64,000 nucleotides of DNA from Pagrus major (lineage: Eukaryota; Chordata; Actinopteri; Spariformes; Sparidae), in assembly GCF_040436345.1 (NCBI RefSeq), contig NC_133227.1:26470671-26534670 (forward strand), written 5' to 3'. Positions 1 through 10,850 of the stretch are shown here, in pieces; the first letter of the stretch is position 1, and the number at the start of each line of letters is the position of its first letter. Position numbers and translations under genes: made by a program. The notes under the pieces are model-generated. The model was given only the letters and a program-made list of their open reading frames with translations, searched no databases and was not told the origin of the DNA.

Positions 1-404
1 TTTCGTTTCGAATGAACCGTCTGAATTGGTTCAGATTTTATTCAGTACATTGTCACTTTCATTTCTTCTCCGAATGTATTTTTAGAAGCGATTGATGTTG
101 TGAAACCAGCAACCACCACCTTACATTTCAACACCTTCTGTTTCTGTTTTACAGCCCTGTTGCTCCTCAGGATTTTTTGCGAGGTTTTAGCCTTGATAAT
201 GAGACAGTAGAGCTACATTTTCCAGAGCTTAAAACAGGCTTAGCTCAGTTAAAGTCTCATCAGCATTGAGTGTTTATGTTGCATTTAGTTTGCTTATTAT
301 TCAGTAGCCCTCAATGTTTGATCTCACTAAACCAGATCATTTCTATATGTAGAGTTTCCTCGACAACACTGTCTTTGTTGTGTTGTTTGTCACAATCATT
401 TCAT

Positions 405-590
405 TATCTATGAATCCGCCAATTACTTTATTGATTAATGGATTAGTTGCTGTCTTTATTTTGTCCAAAATCCAAAGATATTGAGTTTACAAGGATAAAA
501 AAACATAAAACAGCAAATCCTCACATTGGAGAATAAAGTAGGAGTATGGTTGGTAGTTTTCTCGAAATGATTAATGAAGTAATTGTTTCA
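405..590. repeat. Dispersed teleost repeat fragment (GATTAAT-rich family)
   Basis: Contains the blocks GATTAATGGATTAGTTG, CCAAAATCCAAAGATATT and CAGCAAATCCTCACATT, and ends ATTGTTTCAGTTTAAC. The same order of blocks recurs at 5553-5870, and shorter related blocks occur at 1895-1970, 11595-11640, 36965-37225 and 46207-46285. I know this pattern as an abundant short non-autonomous repeat of spiny-rayed fish. No coding capacity. Confidence 0.55.
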
Positions 591-1567
591 GTTTAACAAA
601 ATTAACCATCACGCAATGTCTCCTTAAGCCACATTAATCCACACAGACTGAGGAAAAAATAACAAGAATATTTATGTATTTTTATCCAGACTGTTGAGTC
701 AAGACTGCCCGCTACTTCCCCCAATCTGCTGTGTGCAGACTGGTCAGTCATGCCCACTTTCCACGTACAATAAATTAACTATCAGTCTATCTAGAAGGGA
801 AGTTGAGTGGAGCATCCTTCCACCAGCAGAGAGCTCAGGCAGATTACAGTAAATGAGGTTAATTGCAGTGGGTCCGTCTGCAGCTAGGGACACGGATCTA
901 CGCTCACACACAGACACACGAATCAACCTGCCTTGTTTTATAGCTGTAAGCTCTTGTTAAATCAGCTTTTATACCAGGCATGGGATTGTAGGCCTAAATA
1001 GTCTGTGGTGATTCTGGATTTCTGGACATCAGTGTGGGTGTAATCCTCCAGAAATCTGTTTTGTTGCCTACGGATCAATAGTTTCATAAACCAGAGGCTG
1101 TCGTCCCGACGCTTAATTTGAAATGTTGACCTGCGACATTTCTGTGTTGTCATTTGTTGATGTGTTTGTTGCTAGGCGGTTGTTTGTTGCCGTGCTGTTT
1201 GTGCTCTGCACTTCAGAGATCAGTTGTCAGTCAAACAGCACTGGGCAGTTTTCTTTGTGGAGATGGAGCTAATGATTGTTTCCATGAATGAAAAGTCTGT
1301 GCATGCTCCATAACCAGGACTGAAAAGAAATGATAATAATGAAAGAAAAAAGAAGGAAAATTCCCCATGCCCTCATGCATATATTTAATATTTAACTTTT
1401 AAGTAGTCACAAAGGCCAAAAATTGGCTGGTTCCAGGTTCTCAGATGTCAGGATCTGCTGCTTTTCTCTGTTTTATACCGGTGGGTTTGGACTGAAAGTA
1501 ATTTGAAGACTGCACCTCAGGTTCTCTGACTCCTTTCACTATTTTCTTACATTTAATCATCTAAATT

Positions 1568-1890
1568 AGGGCTGCACCAAAAAATCATTGTGATTATTCT
1601 GACAAATATTGTGGTATGACTCACGATTAGTTGGAATGATCATTTAGCATCATAGTTGTCATTTTCGCTAAAGAAAATGATTAAAATCGTGATGATGTGA
1701 CATTAGTTGGAGGTCTGTGCCAAACAGACAAGTTTATTACATCTGGAGAACAAGCTTTGTAGGCCAGGACATCTCTGCAGCACTACAGCACTGCATTATA
1801 AAGCTATTTCCTTCAGCTTCTTGTCGGATTTGGTTGTTGCACTTGGCCACATTGCAACTTTGACTGTTTTCTGATTAATTGTGCAGCCAT
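1568..1890. mobile_element. MITE-like element with GGGCTGCAC terminal inverted repeats
   Basis: The left end reads AGGGCTGCACCAA and the right end reads TTGTGCAGCCAT, an imperfect inverted repeat about 323 bp apart. The interior is AT-rich and has no open frame, including TGTGGTATGACTCACGATTA. The ends resemble hAT-type non-autonomous elements of fish. No clear target-site duplication was found. A separate repeat abuts its right end in opposite orientation. Confidence 0.5.
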
Positions 1891-1894
1891 AAAC

Positions 1895-1970
1895 ATAATC
1901 ATCAACTGATTAATTGAAAAAAAACAAATCAGCAGATTCATCAATTATGAAATGATTCAGCGTCAGTTGC
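1895..1970 (-). repeat. Reverse-oriented fragment of the GATTAAT-rich repeat
   Basis: Read on the minus strand it begins near AGGGTTGCAACTGACGCTG and continues with ATTGATGAATCTGCTGATT, the typical start of the family also seen at 46207-46285. It lies directly beside the element at 1568-1890. Confidence 0.45.
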
Positions 1971-2097
1971 AACCCTGCTTGTAAGAATCATATCCTCACA
2001 TTAGTTTTTACGTTACATAAACAATTATTTTCTATTTCTTTGGATTTAATAATGTCGGAGTTTGACTTTCTCTCGGTGACATTTCTTCCTCTGTCCT

Positions 2098-2177
2098 GTG
2101 CTGCTGCTGCTGCTGCCAACTACCCAGTTCTTCTTTTTTATTCCCAACACACCAGCGCTGCTGCTGCTGCTGCTGCA
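2098..2177. repeat. Two GCT trinucleotide tracts
   Basis: GCT runs of about six and eight units lie at 2098-2116 and 2153-2177, separated by about 36 bp. They sit in an intron, 0.7 kb upstream of ube2b exon 2. Alanine or serine runs in the overlapping open frames are by-products of the repeat. Confidence 0.85.
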
Positions 2178-2912
2178 AATGTAAAAGCCATCATCACCTC
2201 CTCTGCACCACATTGTTTTTTTTCCTGGGAAATAAACTTTCATGAGAGCTTTCATGACCTGGGTTTCATCTCGGTCGTCAGTGCGGCGGAGAGTGACAAA
2301 ACAAACACGTTATTGATAGATAAACATCAGGGTGTGTGGTTTGGTGTATCCTGACAGCTTAACCATGACAACATCAGTCAGAAGTCATGTCAGGCGAAGG
2401 TCGACGGAGGATAAGGCTCTTAGCCTCCACCAGGTCTTTGATGATCTCTGGGGACACGGTCATGGTACAGCAGTGCATCAGATGTTAATTGTATAGCTTA
2501 TGTTAACTGACATGTGACAGCAGGACGGGTAGTATGCAGTTGATCCTGCGAGCCTGGCTGTCGACTGAAGTCATGTTGATACAGCAGGTCGTGTTTTGAC
2601 TGATAATTATCCTGCAGTCAAGGTGTTAATTAAAATCTTCACACTCTCGCCAATTCCGGCTTCTCCCTCCTCCCTATTCTTTCTCCCCCGTGTCTGTTTT
2701 TGTTTCTGTTGCCATCCCCAGTTTAATTCCCTCTTCCACCTTTTTAACGGCCCTTTGTTCGTCTGTTTGCTTATTTTTTTTTGTTCTCATTTTTCTTTTC
2801 TTCCTGCTTCCTATTCCTTTTGTACGCCTTCTGCTTTCCTTCTTTCCGTCTGTCCTTCCACGTCTCCCTCTGTTTCTTCTCTTACATGTCTCTTTCTCTC
2901 TGTCTTATCCAG

Positions 2913-2993
2913 ACTTCAAGAAGATCCTCCCACCGGTGTGAGTGGAGCACCGTCAGAGAACAACATCATGCTTTGGAACGCTGTTATTTTTGG
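2913..2993 (+). CDS. ube2b: ube2b exon 2
   Basis: 81 nt. Acceptor TTATCCAG at 2905-2912 and donor GG|GTGAGT. Starts with the last base of a split Arg codon and encodes [19 protein letters not shown] and LWNAVIF plus two bases of Gly. This is the N-terminal part of the UBC fold. Confidence 0.93.
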
Positions 2994-5900
2994 GTGAGTC
3001 ATGCTCTAAATTCAACTCCGCCCTGCTGTCTTTACTGTGCCACTGTGATTGTGTTGCACGGAGTCCCTCCAACCCACCCACCCTCTTCGCAGTATTTAAA
3101 TATTTCTGATTACAGCCCTGATTGTGGCACAGAACAGTCTGGAAAAGCAGCATGTAGAGACTCAGTGGGTGTTTGATGCTAGAACAGGCTGGGAGACGCT
3201 GTTGGGGCGGAAGTTGGTGGGTCAAGTAAAGGGGAGGAAGAAAAAAAGAAACTAGTGACTATTCTCAGAATGTCCTCAAGTTTGTCCATCACTGCAGCCA
3301 GGATTATTCTTCGCCACCGGAAGAACTAGGCAGATGACGTATGATGCTAGCAATGGGACGATTAAGGATTTTATCACGGATTGCAGTAGAATACACCCAC
3401 CATCAGTTGTATATCCTCACATGAATGACTTGAAAAAGCAGTCTAGCTCACTGTTGTACTGTCCTTTTTATGGATCCCCTGATTAATTTTGAATTGCCTC
3501 AGGCTGTCACCATGGCTGAAGGCATGGTTTACACATCGTTTCCCCCACAAAAACAAGTTAGGATGTGTGTAAATACTACAACTCCAAACTAGGGGAAAAA
3601 AACGACAAGGTTTTCCACCATTTATTTAACCTTTTTTGTGGAGGAAGATCTTGTGATTTCACTAAAGAAAAACATGTGCGCTATCTGTAATGCAATACAA
3701 ATATTTGTTTTCTAACAAATTAAAGTGATTCCAGTATGGTTTGGTGCAGTTTTAGTTTTTATTTTAAAGTTTTAAGAATAGTTTGATCTGGATAATATCG
3801 TGAATTGCACTTATGCTGGACAGAAAGGTGGAAATAGGTACCTGTAACATCTAAGGGGAGGAAGACTACTATTTTATTTAATTTTTAATCATATAGTTGA
3901 GGATATGTGGGATACAGAATTCTGCAAACTTTGAATAAAAACTTAAATGACAAGTCTGTGTTATCTCTTGGCAATTTGAAATGCAGTTGAAAGAAACATA
4001 GTCAGAAAAGTCCAAGCATAACATATTAAAACTTCAAGGACGCAAGCAAGAGCAGAAGTAATAGAAAACTCAACAAGGTCCAGACAAAAACAAACCAGAG
4101 CCTCACACTTTGGTTTAAAGTAGACTAGACGAGGCACAGACTTGCCAATAGTTCCTCACCTAATTTAAAGTCAAAGGGGAAGCTGCCAAAAATGTAAAAC
4201 GTCTCGGCAGCTGATTTAATTGGCCCCTTTACACAGACTGTATAAACGTGAAGCGCTGAGTAAATAAACACAGCCTCTGGTGTCCGTGCAGAGCAGGTCC
4301 TTGATGGGTAGATGGTGATGGTTGTTTGTCTACAAAGCCATGGTCTTATTGGTAGCAGTGGGATGTTTTAAAATTTGGAAATAATTTTATTGCTCTCTCT
4401 CTCTCTGCCTTCTGCAGGCCTGTGGGAACACCGTTTGAAGATGGTAAGTGCATTTTGATTTATCTGGTCCAAGAAATTACAGACTCGGTGGTAGCACGTT
4501 TATTCAAGATCCGGATTTGATTGAACTTTCGCCTGCATTCTCATCATTGTAGCGTTGCATCATTCAGTCCACTTATAATGGCCTTCTGGGCAGTGTGTGG
4601 TAGCAATATGACAAGGTGTTGGTGAGTTACACATTCCCACGCTTTTAAATAGATAATTTGAGTTAAAATGGTTACAAACAGGATATCTCTGGGTGTCTTA
4701 AAAGTTTGAAAAGGGTTTTGAATTATCTAAATTTAAGGCCTGGAGGTGTTTTAATATAGTTTTAATAATAATTTGACTCGCGCTAAATCAACTTGTGTGC
4801 ACTTAGTAAGTATGTGGAATGAGTCATTTTTACGAGGCTCCATGCACAAACACAATTTTAATGAAACGGATGATGAGTTTAAAGAGCTGCCTCTCAGCTT
4901 TAGGGGTGTTCAAATTTATATTGGATGAACATTGGAAGAACCGTAACCTTTTTTACACACAGCCCCATCATTTCTGTCACCATTACAACTATCATAAGGG
5001 TCTTTTCTTACTTAAACATATTAATATGGCAAGTGTATTTAGGATCATCAAAACGATACCTTCCATTATGTTAGCGTGCGTTCAGACCATCATCATAACG
5101 GGCTGAGTTGGTGCAGGCGTGTTGCCTCGGGTGTGACTAAGAAACAAATCTGGGAACTTTAAGTTTTCACAGACACTTGAGGAAAAACTTTGATACAGCA
5201 TTTTTACAAAATGATCACAGCAGCAATTATCTTTCATTGCGCTGATGGTGTGATAAACAGTAGAAACGCTGCATTCCCGTTACGAAGTAATCTACCAGGA
5301 ATGTGGGTTTGCATGCATGTGGCTGGCCGCCGCAGCTCCTTGCAGGATGATGTTGCATGGCAGCAAAATCTGAGACTGGTTCAGGGTTTTGTGGGTTTTT
5401 TTTTTTTTTTTGGAAGACAAGCGTACATTGTTTCCATCTGAATGCGTCCCTGCACCAAACTCTTTGTACAATTTGTCAGATTTGTTGAACGTGTCATGAT
5501 TACACTGTATCAACACAAAAACTGATGAATGATGGTGCTGAATGTAGAGCTGCAGCTATTGTTTATTTTTGATTAATTGGCTGATTATTTTCACAATGAA
5601 TCGTTGATTTATAATTATTAATTAGAGTCTAAAACTGTAAAAAGTATTCATCGCAATTTCCCAGATCCCAAAGTCACATTGTATCACATTGTACAAAAGA
5701 ACCAAAGACTAAGAAAAGCTGCAAATCCTCACAACTACGAAGCTGGAACCAGCAAATGTTTGACTTTTTTTGGACAGAAATTATTAAAAATAGTTGGAAA
5801 TTATTTTGCTTTTCATCAATAAAAAGATGATGTATTGACTAATTGTCAAAGCTTTAATTGACTGATCTACAAATCCTCCCGTCTTCACCTCATCTGGATC

Positions 5901-8252
5901 TGAACACCCTCAAAATTAAAGCTGCCAATCTGCTCTTGAACCTCATAATCATTTAATAATTTCACACACAAAGACAGATTTCTGTATATTTGGTGATATT
6001 TAGGTAAACTATGTAGAGGAGAAAGTTATAAGGACTGGGCCAGCTGTTGTACTCATTTAGTTCTCATTTAAAGCAGTTACAATGACTCGAGTTTTACTTA
6101 CTGAGTAACTGAGTAGCTGAACATTCACTCAGATGTTCTCAGGTAGTAATAAACCTGCAGTAATGCTGTATAATAAATGCAGTACAAGAAGAAAAGTGCA
6201 CTTAAACAGACTTTTTGTTCTCATATCCTTTCTTCGCTTGTAATTATGACCTGGGTCAGGCCAGAGAAGTGCTGACTCTGGGCTTATTGTTTTCTCTTGT
6301 TAGTCCTCTCCCTCCTTTATTCTCCTTTTAGCCTGCAGAGTCGACATCTCTGCCTCGGTGAAGGATTAGCTTCTTTTTCTAGTTGAGCCGGCTGTATTTT
6401 TAGTCACGTAATTGTTTCTCTCGCCTTCTCTAACCCCCCCTCCACCCTCCACATCTGTATTCTCCTCACAGCGTTACTTGTGCAAACCCCTCACACACAC
6501 ACACGCTCATTCCCTCTCCCTCTCTTGTCTCTGCAGGAACATTTAAGCTTCTGATAGAGTTTTCAGAGGAGTACCCAAACAAGCCTCCCACAGTTCGGTT
6601 TGTGTCCAGAATGTTTCACCCTAATGGTAAGCGCCACAACTTTTGAAAAAGGAAATAAACATCTGCCATCACTTTGTTGATAACCAGCGTCGACCGTTTG
6701 CATCATTAAGCACAAAATGTTTGAGCTTTAGATGTCGTCCCTGTTGCACAGTTTGAGTTTCCATTATATCAAAGCTTCAAGAACACATTTCCTCCTCATT
6801 CAAACAGTTTCCACCTTAAATCAGTGGGGCTGGCTGCAAAGTCAAAATGAAGTAGATAATTTCCTCTGTGGGTTTGTTCAGCCACCTTCATAGATTTTCC
6901 ATTTCAAGATGAAGACCGGAGCTAAAATAGGAGTGATATGGTCACACTTTTGGAGCCAGTTAAGAGCTGAGCTGCAGCATTTTGTATGAGTTGGAGCGAC
7001 TGTTGGGAGAGTTGCAGTGAACAACCTTCTCCAGATCAGCGAGTGACATGATGCTTTTGATTACATAATGATGTCTGTGGTCTGAAGACTGAATGTGTTC
7101 TCTCTCCGTTTCCCAGTTTACGCAGATGGCAGTATATGTTTAGACATCCTACAGAACCGCTGGAGCCCCACATACGATGTGTCGTCCATACTCACCTCCA
7201 TCCAGGTTGGTTAGATACAACTACACAGTACTTTACTTGCACTGCAGTAGATTGGTGTCATCTGTAGCCCTCTTTGCACGGGAGGAGTATTCTGTAATCA
7301 GACAACTGAACAAGCATGATATTTGACAGCAGCTCATAATGTGTTCACCAGCAGTCGACATCTGTGCTGTAAGATCGCCTATACAGACATTTAAAATGAG
7401 AAAATAAGGAGCCAGAACAGCCACAAAGCATCTGTTTCTCAATCTAAATGAGCTCAAATGTTTATCTATGCTTGTCACACAAGTCTAATTTAAAATGCAG
7501 ACTTTGCTCATCCCGTGCAAATGCAGGAAACGTAGACGTGGGGAGGTAATTATTAATCTAAATCACATAAGGTCACCTGGTCATACTAGTCTTCTGGGAA
7601 TAGAGCTTATGAATGCACTGGCCTGAATGAAATATATGGGATATTGTCTGTTACTTGAGGAAGCTCAAACGCTGATGAGAACACATGAAAATCATATTAA
7701 ATAAGTGATTGTCAGCAGAGAATTCTGTATCCTGATGTTTGTGTATATTATAGATGGGATCCGATCTTATTTCAGCGGATGTTAAAGTGCCAGATTACAT
7801 GTTTCAGTTTATTTCCTGTCGTGTGTTAATCAAAACAAGTTGAGGCTGCAGTACAGTCTTCTTTTTCTGTGACCAAAGGAGGGAAAAACATCGGGGATCA
7901 AAATAAAAGTTAAATAACTTAAATTATAACACCCCATTTGGAGAATCTGTCCTGGTTCTTAAACGCTGTTAAGACGTTTAAACGACTGACAGTTTAAGCA
8001 GATCTCAGGTATTCAGGAAGTTCGTTCTACAGGTGGGGGGACAAAAAAACTAAAAGCTGTTTCACCCAGCTTGGTTTTGAATCTGGGAGTCTGAGACTCA
8101 CTTTTTTCCCACTTTTCCCACAGTCGTTGCTGGACGAGCCAAACCCCAACAGCCCGGCCAACAGTCAGGCGGCACAGCTCTATCAGGAAAACAAGAGGGA
8201 GTACGAGAAGAGGGTGACGGCCATCGTGGAGCAGAGCTGGGTGGACGTCTGA
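2913..8252 (+). CDS. ube2b: Ubiquitin-conjugating enzyme E2 B (RAD6 homologue), exons 2-6
   Basis: RAD6-type E2 enzyme. It takes ubiquitin from E1 onto its active-site cysteine and, with RAD18 or RNF20/40-type E3 ligases, ubiquitinates PCNA and histone H2B in the nucleus. Five in-phase exons encode [19 protein letters not shown] through EQSWVDV-stop, collinear with the 152-residue vertebrate UBE2A/UBE2B. Visible motifs are the HPN loop (FHPN at the exon 4/5 junction), the catalytic Cys in [11 protein letters not shown], the invariant [15 protein letters not shown] and the [13 protein letters not shown] block. Exon 1 (about 15 residues, start codon included) lies upstream of the window. IEFSEEYP favours UBE2B over UBE2A, as does the neighbouring cdkn2aipnl. 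Unusual residues are PVGTPFED (usually PEGT), KLLIEF, SRMFHPN and the VDV carboxy end. Gene family is certain; the a/b paralogue call is likely. CDS is 5'-partial. Confidence 0.93.
2994..4417 (+). other. ube2b: ube2b intron 2
   Basis: 1.42 kb, AT-rich, no gene seen. It ends in a (TC)n tract at about 4392-4406 next to the acceptor TTCTGCAG, a strong polypyrimidine signal for the very short exon that follows. Confidence 0.85.
4418..4443 (+). CDS. ube2b: ube2b exon 3 (26-nt microexon)
   Basis: Only 26 nt: last base of Gly, then PVGTPFED, then the first base of Gly. Acceptor CTGCAG|G and donor ATG|GTAAGT are both strong. It keeps phase between exons 2 and 4, and the reading matches the RAD6 family (usual PEGTPFEDG). 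Confidence 0.92.
4444..6536 (+). other. ube2b: ube2b intron 3
   Basis: 2.09 kb. It holds a T-run (5396-5411), a clear copy of the GATTAAT-rich teleost repeat (5553-5870) and, around 6050-6200, sequence resembling a second teleost repeat of the ACTGAGTAACTGAGTA type. A short CA tract (6493-6503) and a pyrimidine tract precede the acceptor. No coding sequence seen. Confidence 0.8.
5553..5870 (+). repeat. Dispersed teleost repeat (GATTAAT-rich family), fuller copy
   Basis: Starts AGAGCTGCAGCTATTGTTTA, then CGCAATTTCCCAGATCCCAA, GCTGCAAATCCTCACAAC and GAAGCTGGAACCAGCAAATG, and ends near TTGACTAATTGTCAAAG. It is the longest of at least six related copies in the window. It appears non-coding. Confidence 0.6.
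6537..6626 (+). CDS. ube2b: ube2b exon 4
   Basis: 90 nt. Acceptor CTGCAG|GAACA and donor AATG|GTAAGC. Encodes [20 protein letters not shown] then FVSRMFHPN, the beta-sheet core and the start of the HPN motif. The serine in EFSEEYP is a UBE2B-type residue (UBE2A has threonine). Confidence 0.94.
6627..7116 (+). other. ube2b: ube2b intron 4
   Basis: 490 bp between donor GTAAGC and acceptor TTTCCCAG. Nothing recognised inside. Confidence 0.85.
7117..7205 (+). CDS. ube2b: ube2b exon 5 (active-site exon)
   Basis: 89 nt. Acceptor CCCAG|TTTACG and donor CAG|GTTGGT. Encodes [20 protein letters not shown] then VSSILTSIQ. The Cys of SICLDIL is the ubiquitin-thioester cysteine (residue 88 in family numbering). 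Confidence 0.95.
7206..8123 (+). other. ube2b: ube2b intron 5
   Basis: 918 bp, no gene or clear repeat recognised. It ends in a pyrimidine-rich tract and the acceptor TTTTCCCACAG. Confidence 0.85.
8124..8252 (+). CDS. ube2b: ube2b exon 6 (terminal coding exon)
   Basis: 129 nt including the TGA stop (8250-8252). Encodes [39 protein letters not shown] and VDV, the C-terminal helices of the E2 fold. The last residues differ from the mammalian ends that I recall (RDC in UBE2A, NDS in UBE2B). Confidence 0.95.
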   Translation, partial: SLLDEPNPNSPANSQAAQLYQENKREYEKRVTAIVEQSWVDV

Positions 8253-8407
8253 GCTTCTCCTCCTCCTCGCTATCTACTCGTTCCTCTCCATCGCCCTCTC
8301 TCTTCTTCATCATCCCAGTACTTCAGTCGCTCATTTTTACCTCATCAAGAAAAAAAAAACAGCAACTATATCAGAAGAACTCAAGTGCCACCCTGAAAAA
8401 ATGGAAG

Positions 8408-8413
8408 AATAAA
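8408..8413 (+). other. ube2b: Candidate proximal polyadenylation signal of ube2b
   Basis: AATAAA, 156 nt after the stop codon. Confidence 0.4.
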
Positions 8414-10182
8414 ACAACCAAACCAGAACGGACATTAACTTGCTTGCCAATACATTTTAAGGAAAACGGGGGAGGGGAAATCAATCTTATATTTGTGTTT
8501 CTTGTCCTTAATTTTACTTTTTTTTTATTGCATGATGTGAAATAAGTTATTGCTAACAGAATTTGTAATATATCTTTGTTGTTTGGCTGAATTGATGCTG
8601 TTAGTGTTTGAGTTTTACAGATTTTCTTCCTTATTTTTTATTTCATTTTCTTTTTTTTGTTTTGTAACGTCTGCTGGTGTGCACACAACTTGGCTGTTTT
8701 TGGAAAGGGCAGGTTAATGACCAAATCAGCAGATTTTGAATGTCATGAAGGAAGAATAACAGCGGAGAAAGCATCTTTCAGAGGTGATGTTTTCTTCGAG
8801 TCAGCCACGGATGCAGCAGATAAAGAACAAAATCCCTGTTCTGTTCCAGCATCCTCTCTGTTATTTTAAGAGACACTGTAGGTTTGAGCTCACAGACGTC
8901 ACAGGCAGAAACGGCGCCAAGTCTCTCTCCCTTGCACTGATGAATCATGACTCTCTGGCTAGGCAGTTCTGAGCTTTTATTTTAATCATTTCTGCTGCGA
9001 GGTAGAAGATGAAGTTGGAGAGGGAGTGTTATGAGAAAGTAAATATTAACACCCGGGTGGGAAACGATGAACTCGACTGTGTGAGTGAGGGAATCCTGGC
9101 TGAACCGAGGAAACGCTGCATCCATATCAGTCTGCATCTAATTCTGCAGTCAGCTGAGAGAGAGTCAGAGGTCCAGTAGTGTTTGTTTACTTTGGAAGGT
9201 TCTTAACTGAGGGAAGCAAACAGGAAGCATCTAAGTGGCAGCCATGATAAGAGCTGCTCGGATTCTCTAAATGCTAATGAAAGGTGCTCTTACGCTTCCT
9301 TTCTTATCTCCCTTTTAGAATAGGTTACACTCGACCATCCCTTTCCAAAAAGAAACGAGAGAAATCATCAGTTCTCCTTCACATCTTTCCTTAACCTCAG
9401 TCTTTTCACTGTTAACCCCTCGTTAAGTGTATCAGCAGTGCTCGTACTTAAAGATTGTCTTAAATGTTGGTGCTGTATCATTTTTATTATGGTTTATTCA
9501 TGGCGTATAGGGGACAGAAGTGGCAAGTAGGAAACTGAAGGTTAAAGACAGAAGTCATGTGGATATGTGCACAGACGTACATCATAATACGCCTGTATTA
9601 GTTCTCACAGTTCACGATTTACCTCGGAGAATAGAAGATAAACGCAGAGCTGCTTTTTAAAGTTCAGAATGGTTTTCTAATTTCACTCGCCACAGAAATT
9701 CAATCACTTTTATGAAGCTTCGTTGCCTGTGACGTGTGTGAGCGTGAATGAAGCGTCATTTGGTTTTGATCTTTCTCTTAAAATGACACAGCGGATAGAA
9801 GTCGGTCCGGCGCATGTACGTTTCTGAGAGCAGCTGAAAGAGGAATCGACAGAAACACTGCAGCAGTTTGAACTGTGTGACGTCAGCTGTTTCCCCAAAG
9901 GCTAAAGTTGTTTTCATGCCTGCGTTTTGTCTCTTATTTTATTTTGTATGTGACACCCAATTAAAAGACCACTTGAGTATAAAATCATGACTTTAACCCT
10001 GCCCAGCTGAATAATCCACAACAAAAAACGACGTCAACATAAAACAAGAGTTCCTCTTTTCTGAGACAGTTAAAGTCATATTGTGACTTATTTCACCTAA
10101 AAAAAGCAGAAGGGATATGTTATAAAATTTTGTGAATTAAACAAAACAAATGTATACTTATAACAATATGCTGTATAAACAT

Positions 10183-10188
10183 AATAAA
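10183..10188 (+). other. ube2b: Candidate distal polyadenylation signal of ube2b
   Basis: AATAAA in an AT-rich context about 1.93 kb after the stop. The next convergent signal, for cdkn2aipnl, lies about 0.7 kb further on. Confidence 0.4.
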
Positions 10189-10205
10189 ACACATTTTTCA
10201 GACTT

Positions 10206-10850
10206 TGAGACAGTAATTCTTGCCGTTGGTTTGTTCATGCCGCGGTTAAACCAGAGTTTTCCTTCATTATTTATTATGCATATTAACATTTACATTTGCT
10301 ATGGTGAGTGAAACTGAGAGGCAGGAGTTCTTCTTGTCAACAATTATTAAGACAAACGTGGGATTTTTTTGTCAAAATGAACCAGTGATCCGTTTATTTT
10401 CTTTCTTTGGGGGTTTTTATCATCTCATTACTGTTCCCAGTCCCCAAATTATCACAAGAGACAGAGAGGAAATAATTTTCTCTGTTCATGATTAAGGCTG
10501 GGTTTGTGCTCGAAATTAGTTATACAGTTCATCGTCCTTGAAAAGGAGACAATTCTGTCTGCAGGTGAAGTGTGAACTAAGATGAAAAACCAAGCCTCAA
10601 CTGAGGCAAACGGAAAAATGTTCCACTTTTTGGTCACGGCCATTAATCAGACAGCTGGAAACTGTTGTGTTAGAGCTTTGAGGTGCTGCACGTCTACCTC
10701 TTTGAAATCAATATCCTAGTTTTTACTTCAATTACCATGTGTGGCATTGACAAGAGAAAAAGGTTTGCCCTTAATTGTTTGTTCACCCAGAAAATCTCTA
10801 AGAGCACAGAATCACAAGGATCAGTGTGAAGAAAAAAGCAAAACAAATTC
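10206..10850. other. Convergent intergenic gap between ube2b and cdkn2aipnl
   Basis: About 0.65 kb separating the candidate 3' ends of the two genes. AT-rich; no gene, RNA or clear repeat was recognised. Confidence 0.5.

Larger units (their letters stand above)
1..2912 (+). other. ube2b: ube2b intron 1 (3' part)
   Basis: Non-coding stretch before the first recognisable ube2b exon. The exon encoding the N-terminal RAD6 residues is not in the window, so the intron exceeds 2.9 kb. It holds fragments of a dispersed teleost repeat (405-590 and 1895-1970), a small inverted-repeat element (1568-1890) and two GCT-repeat tracts (2098-2116, 2153-2177). A long pyrimidine-rich stretch (about 2640-2912) leads to the acceptor. 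No other gene was seen. Confidence 0.75.
8253..10205 (+). other. ube2b: Probable ube2b 3' UTR
   Basis: AT-rich sequence after the stop without a recognised gene. Two AATAAA signals could end the transcript: 8408-8413 (short form) and 10183-10188 (3' UTR of about 1.95 kb). The sequence alone cannot show which is used. Long T-runs and AT-rich segments between them fit a UTR. Confidence 0.5.

Noticed and set aside
1..2912. ube2b exon 1
   Set aside because: No ATG-containing segment that could encode the conserved RAD6 N-terminus with a donor in the right phase was found, so exon 1 is taken to be upstream of the window. A look-alike GACTTCAAG at 2912-2920 is in the wrong frame and belongs to exon 2.
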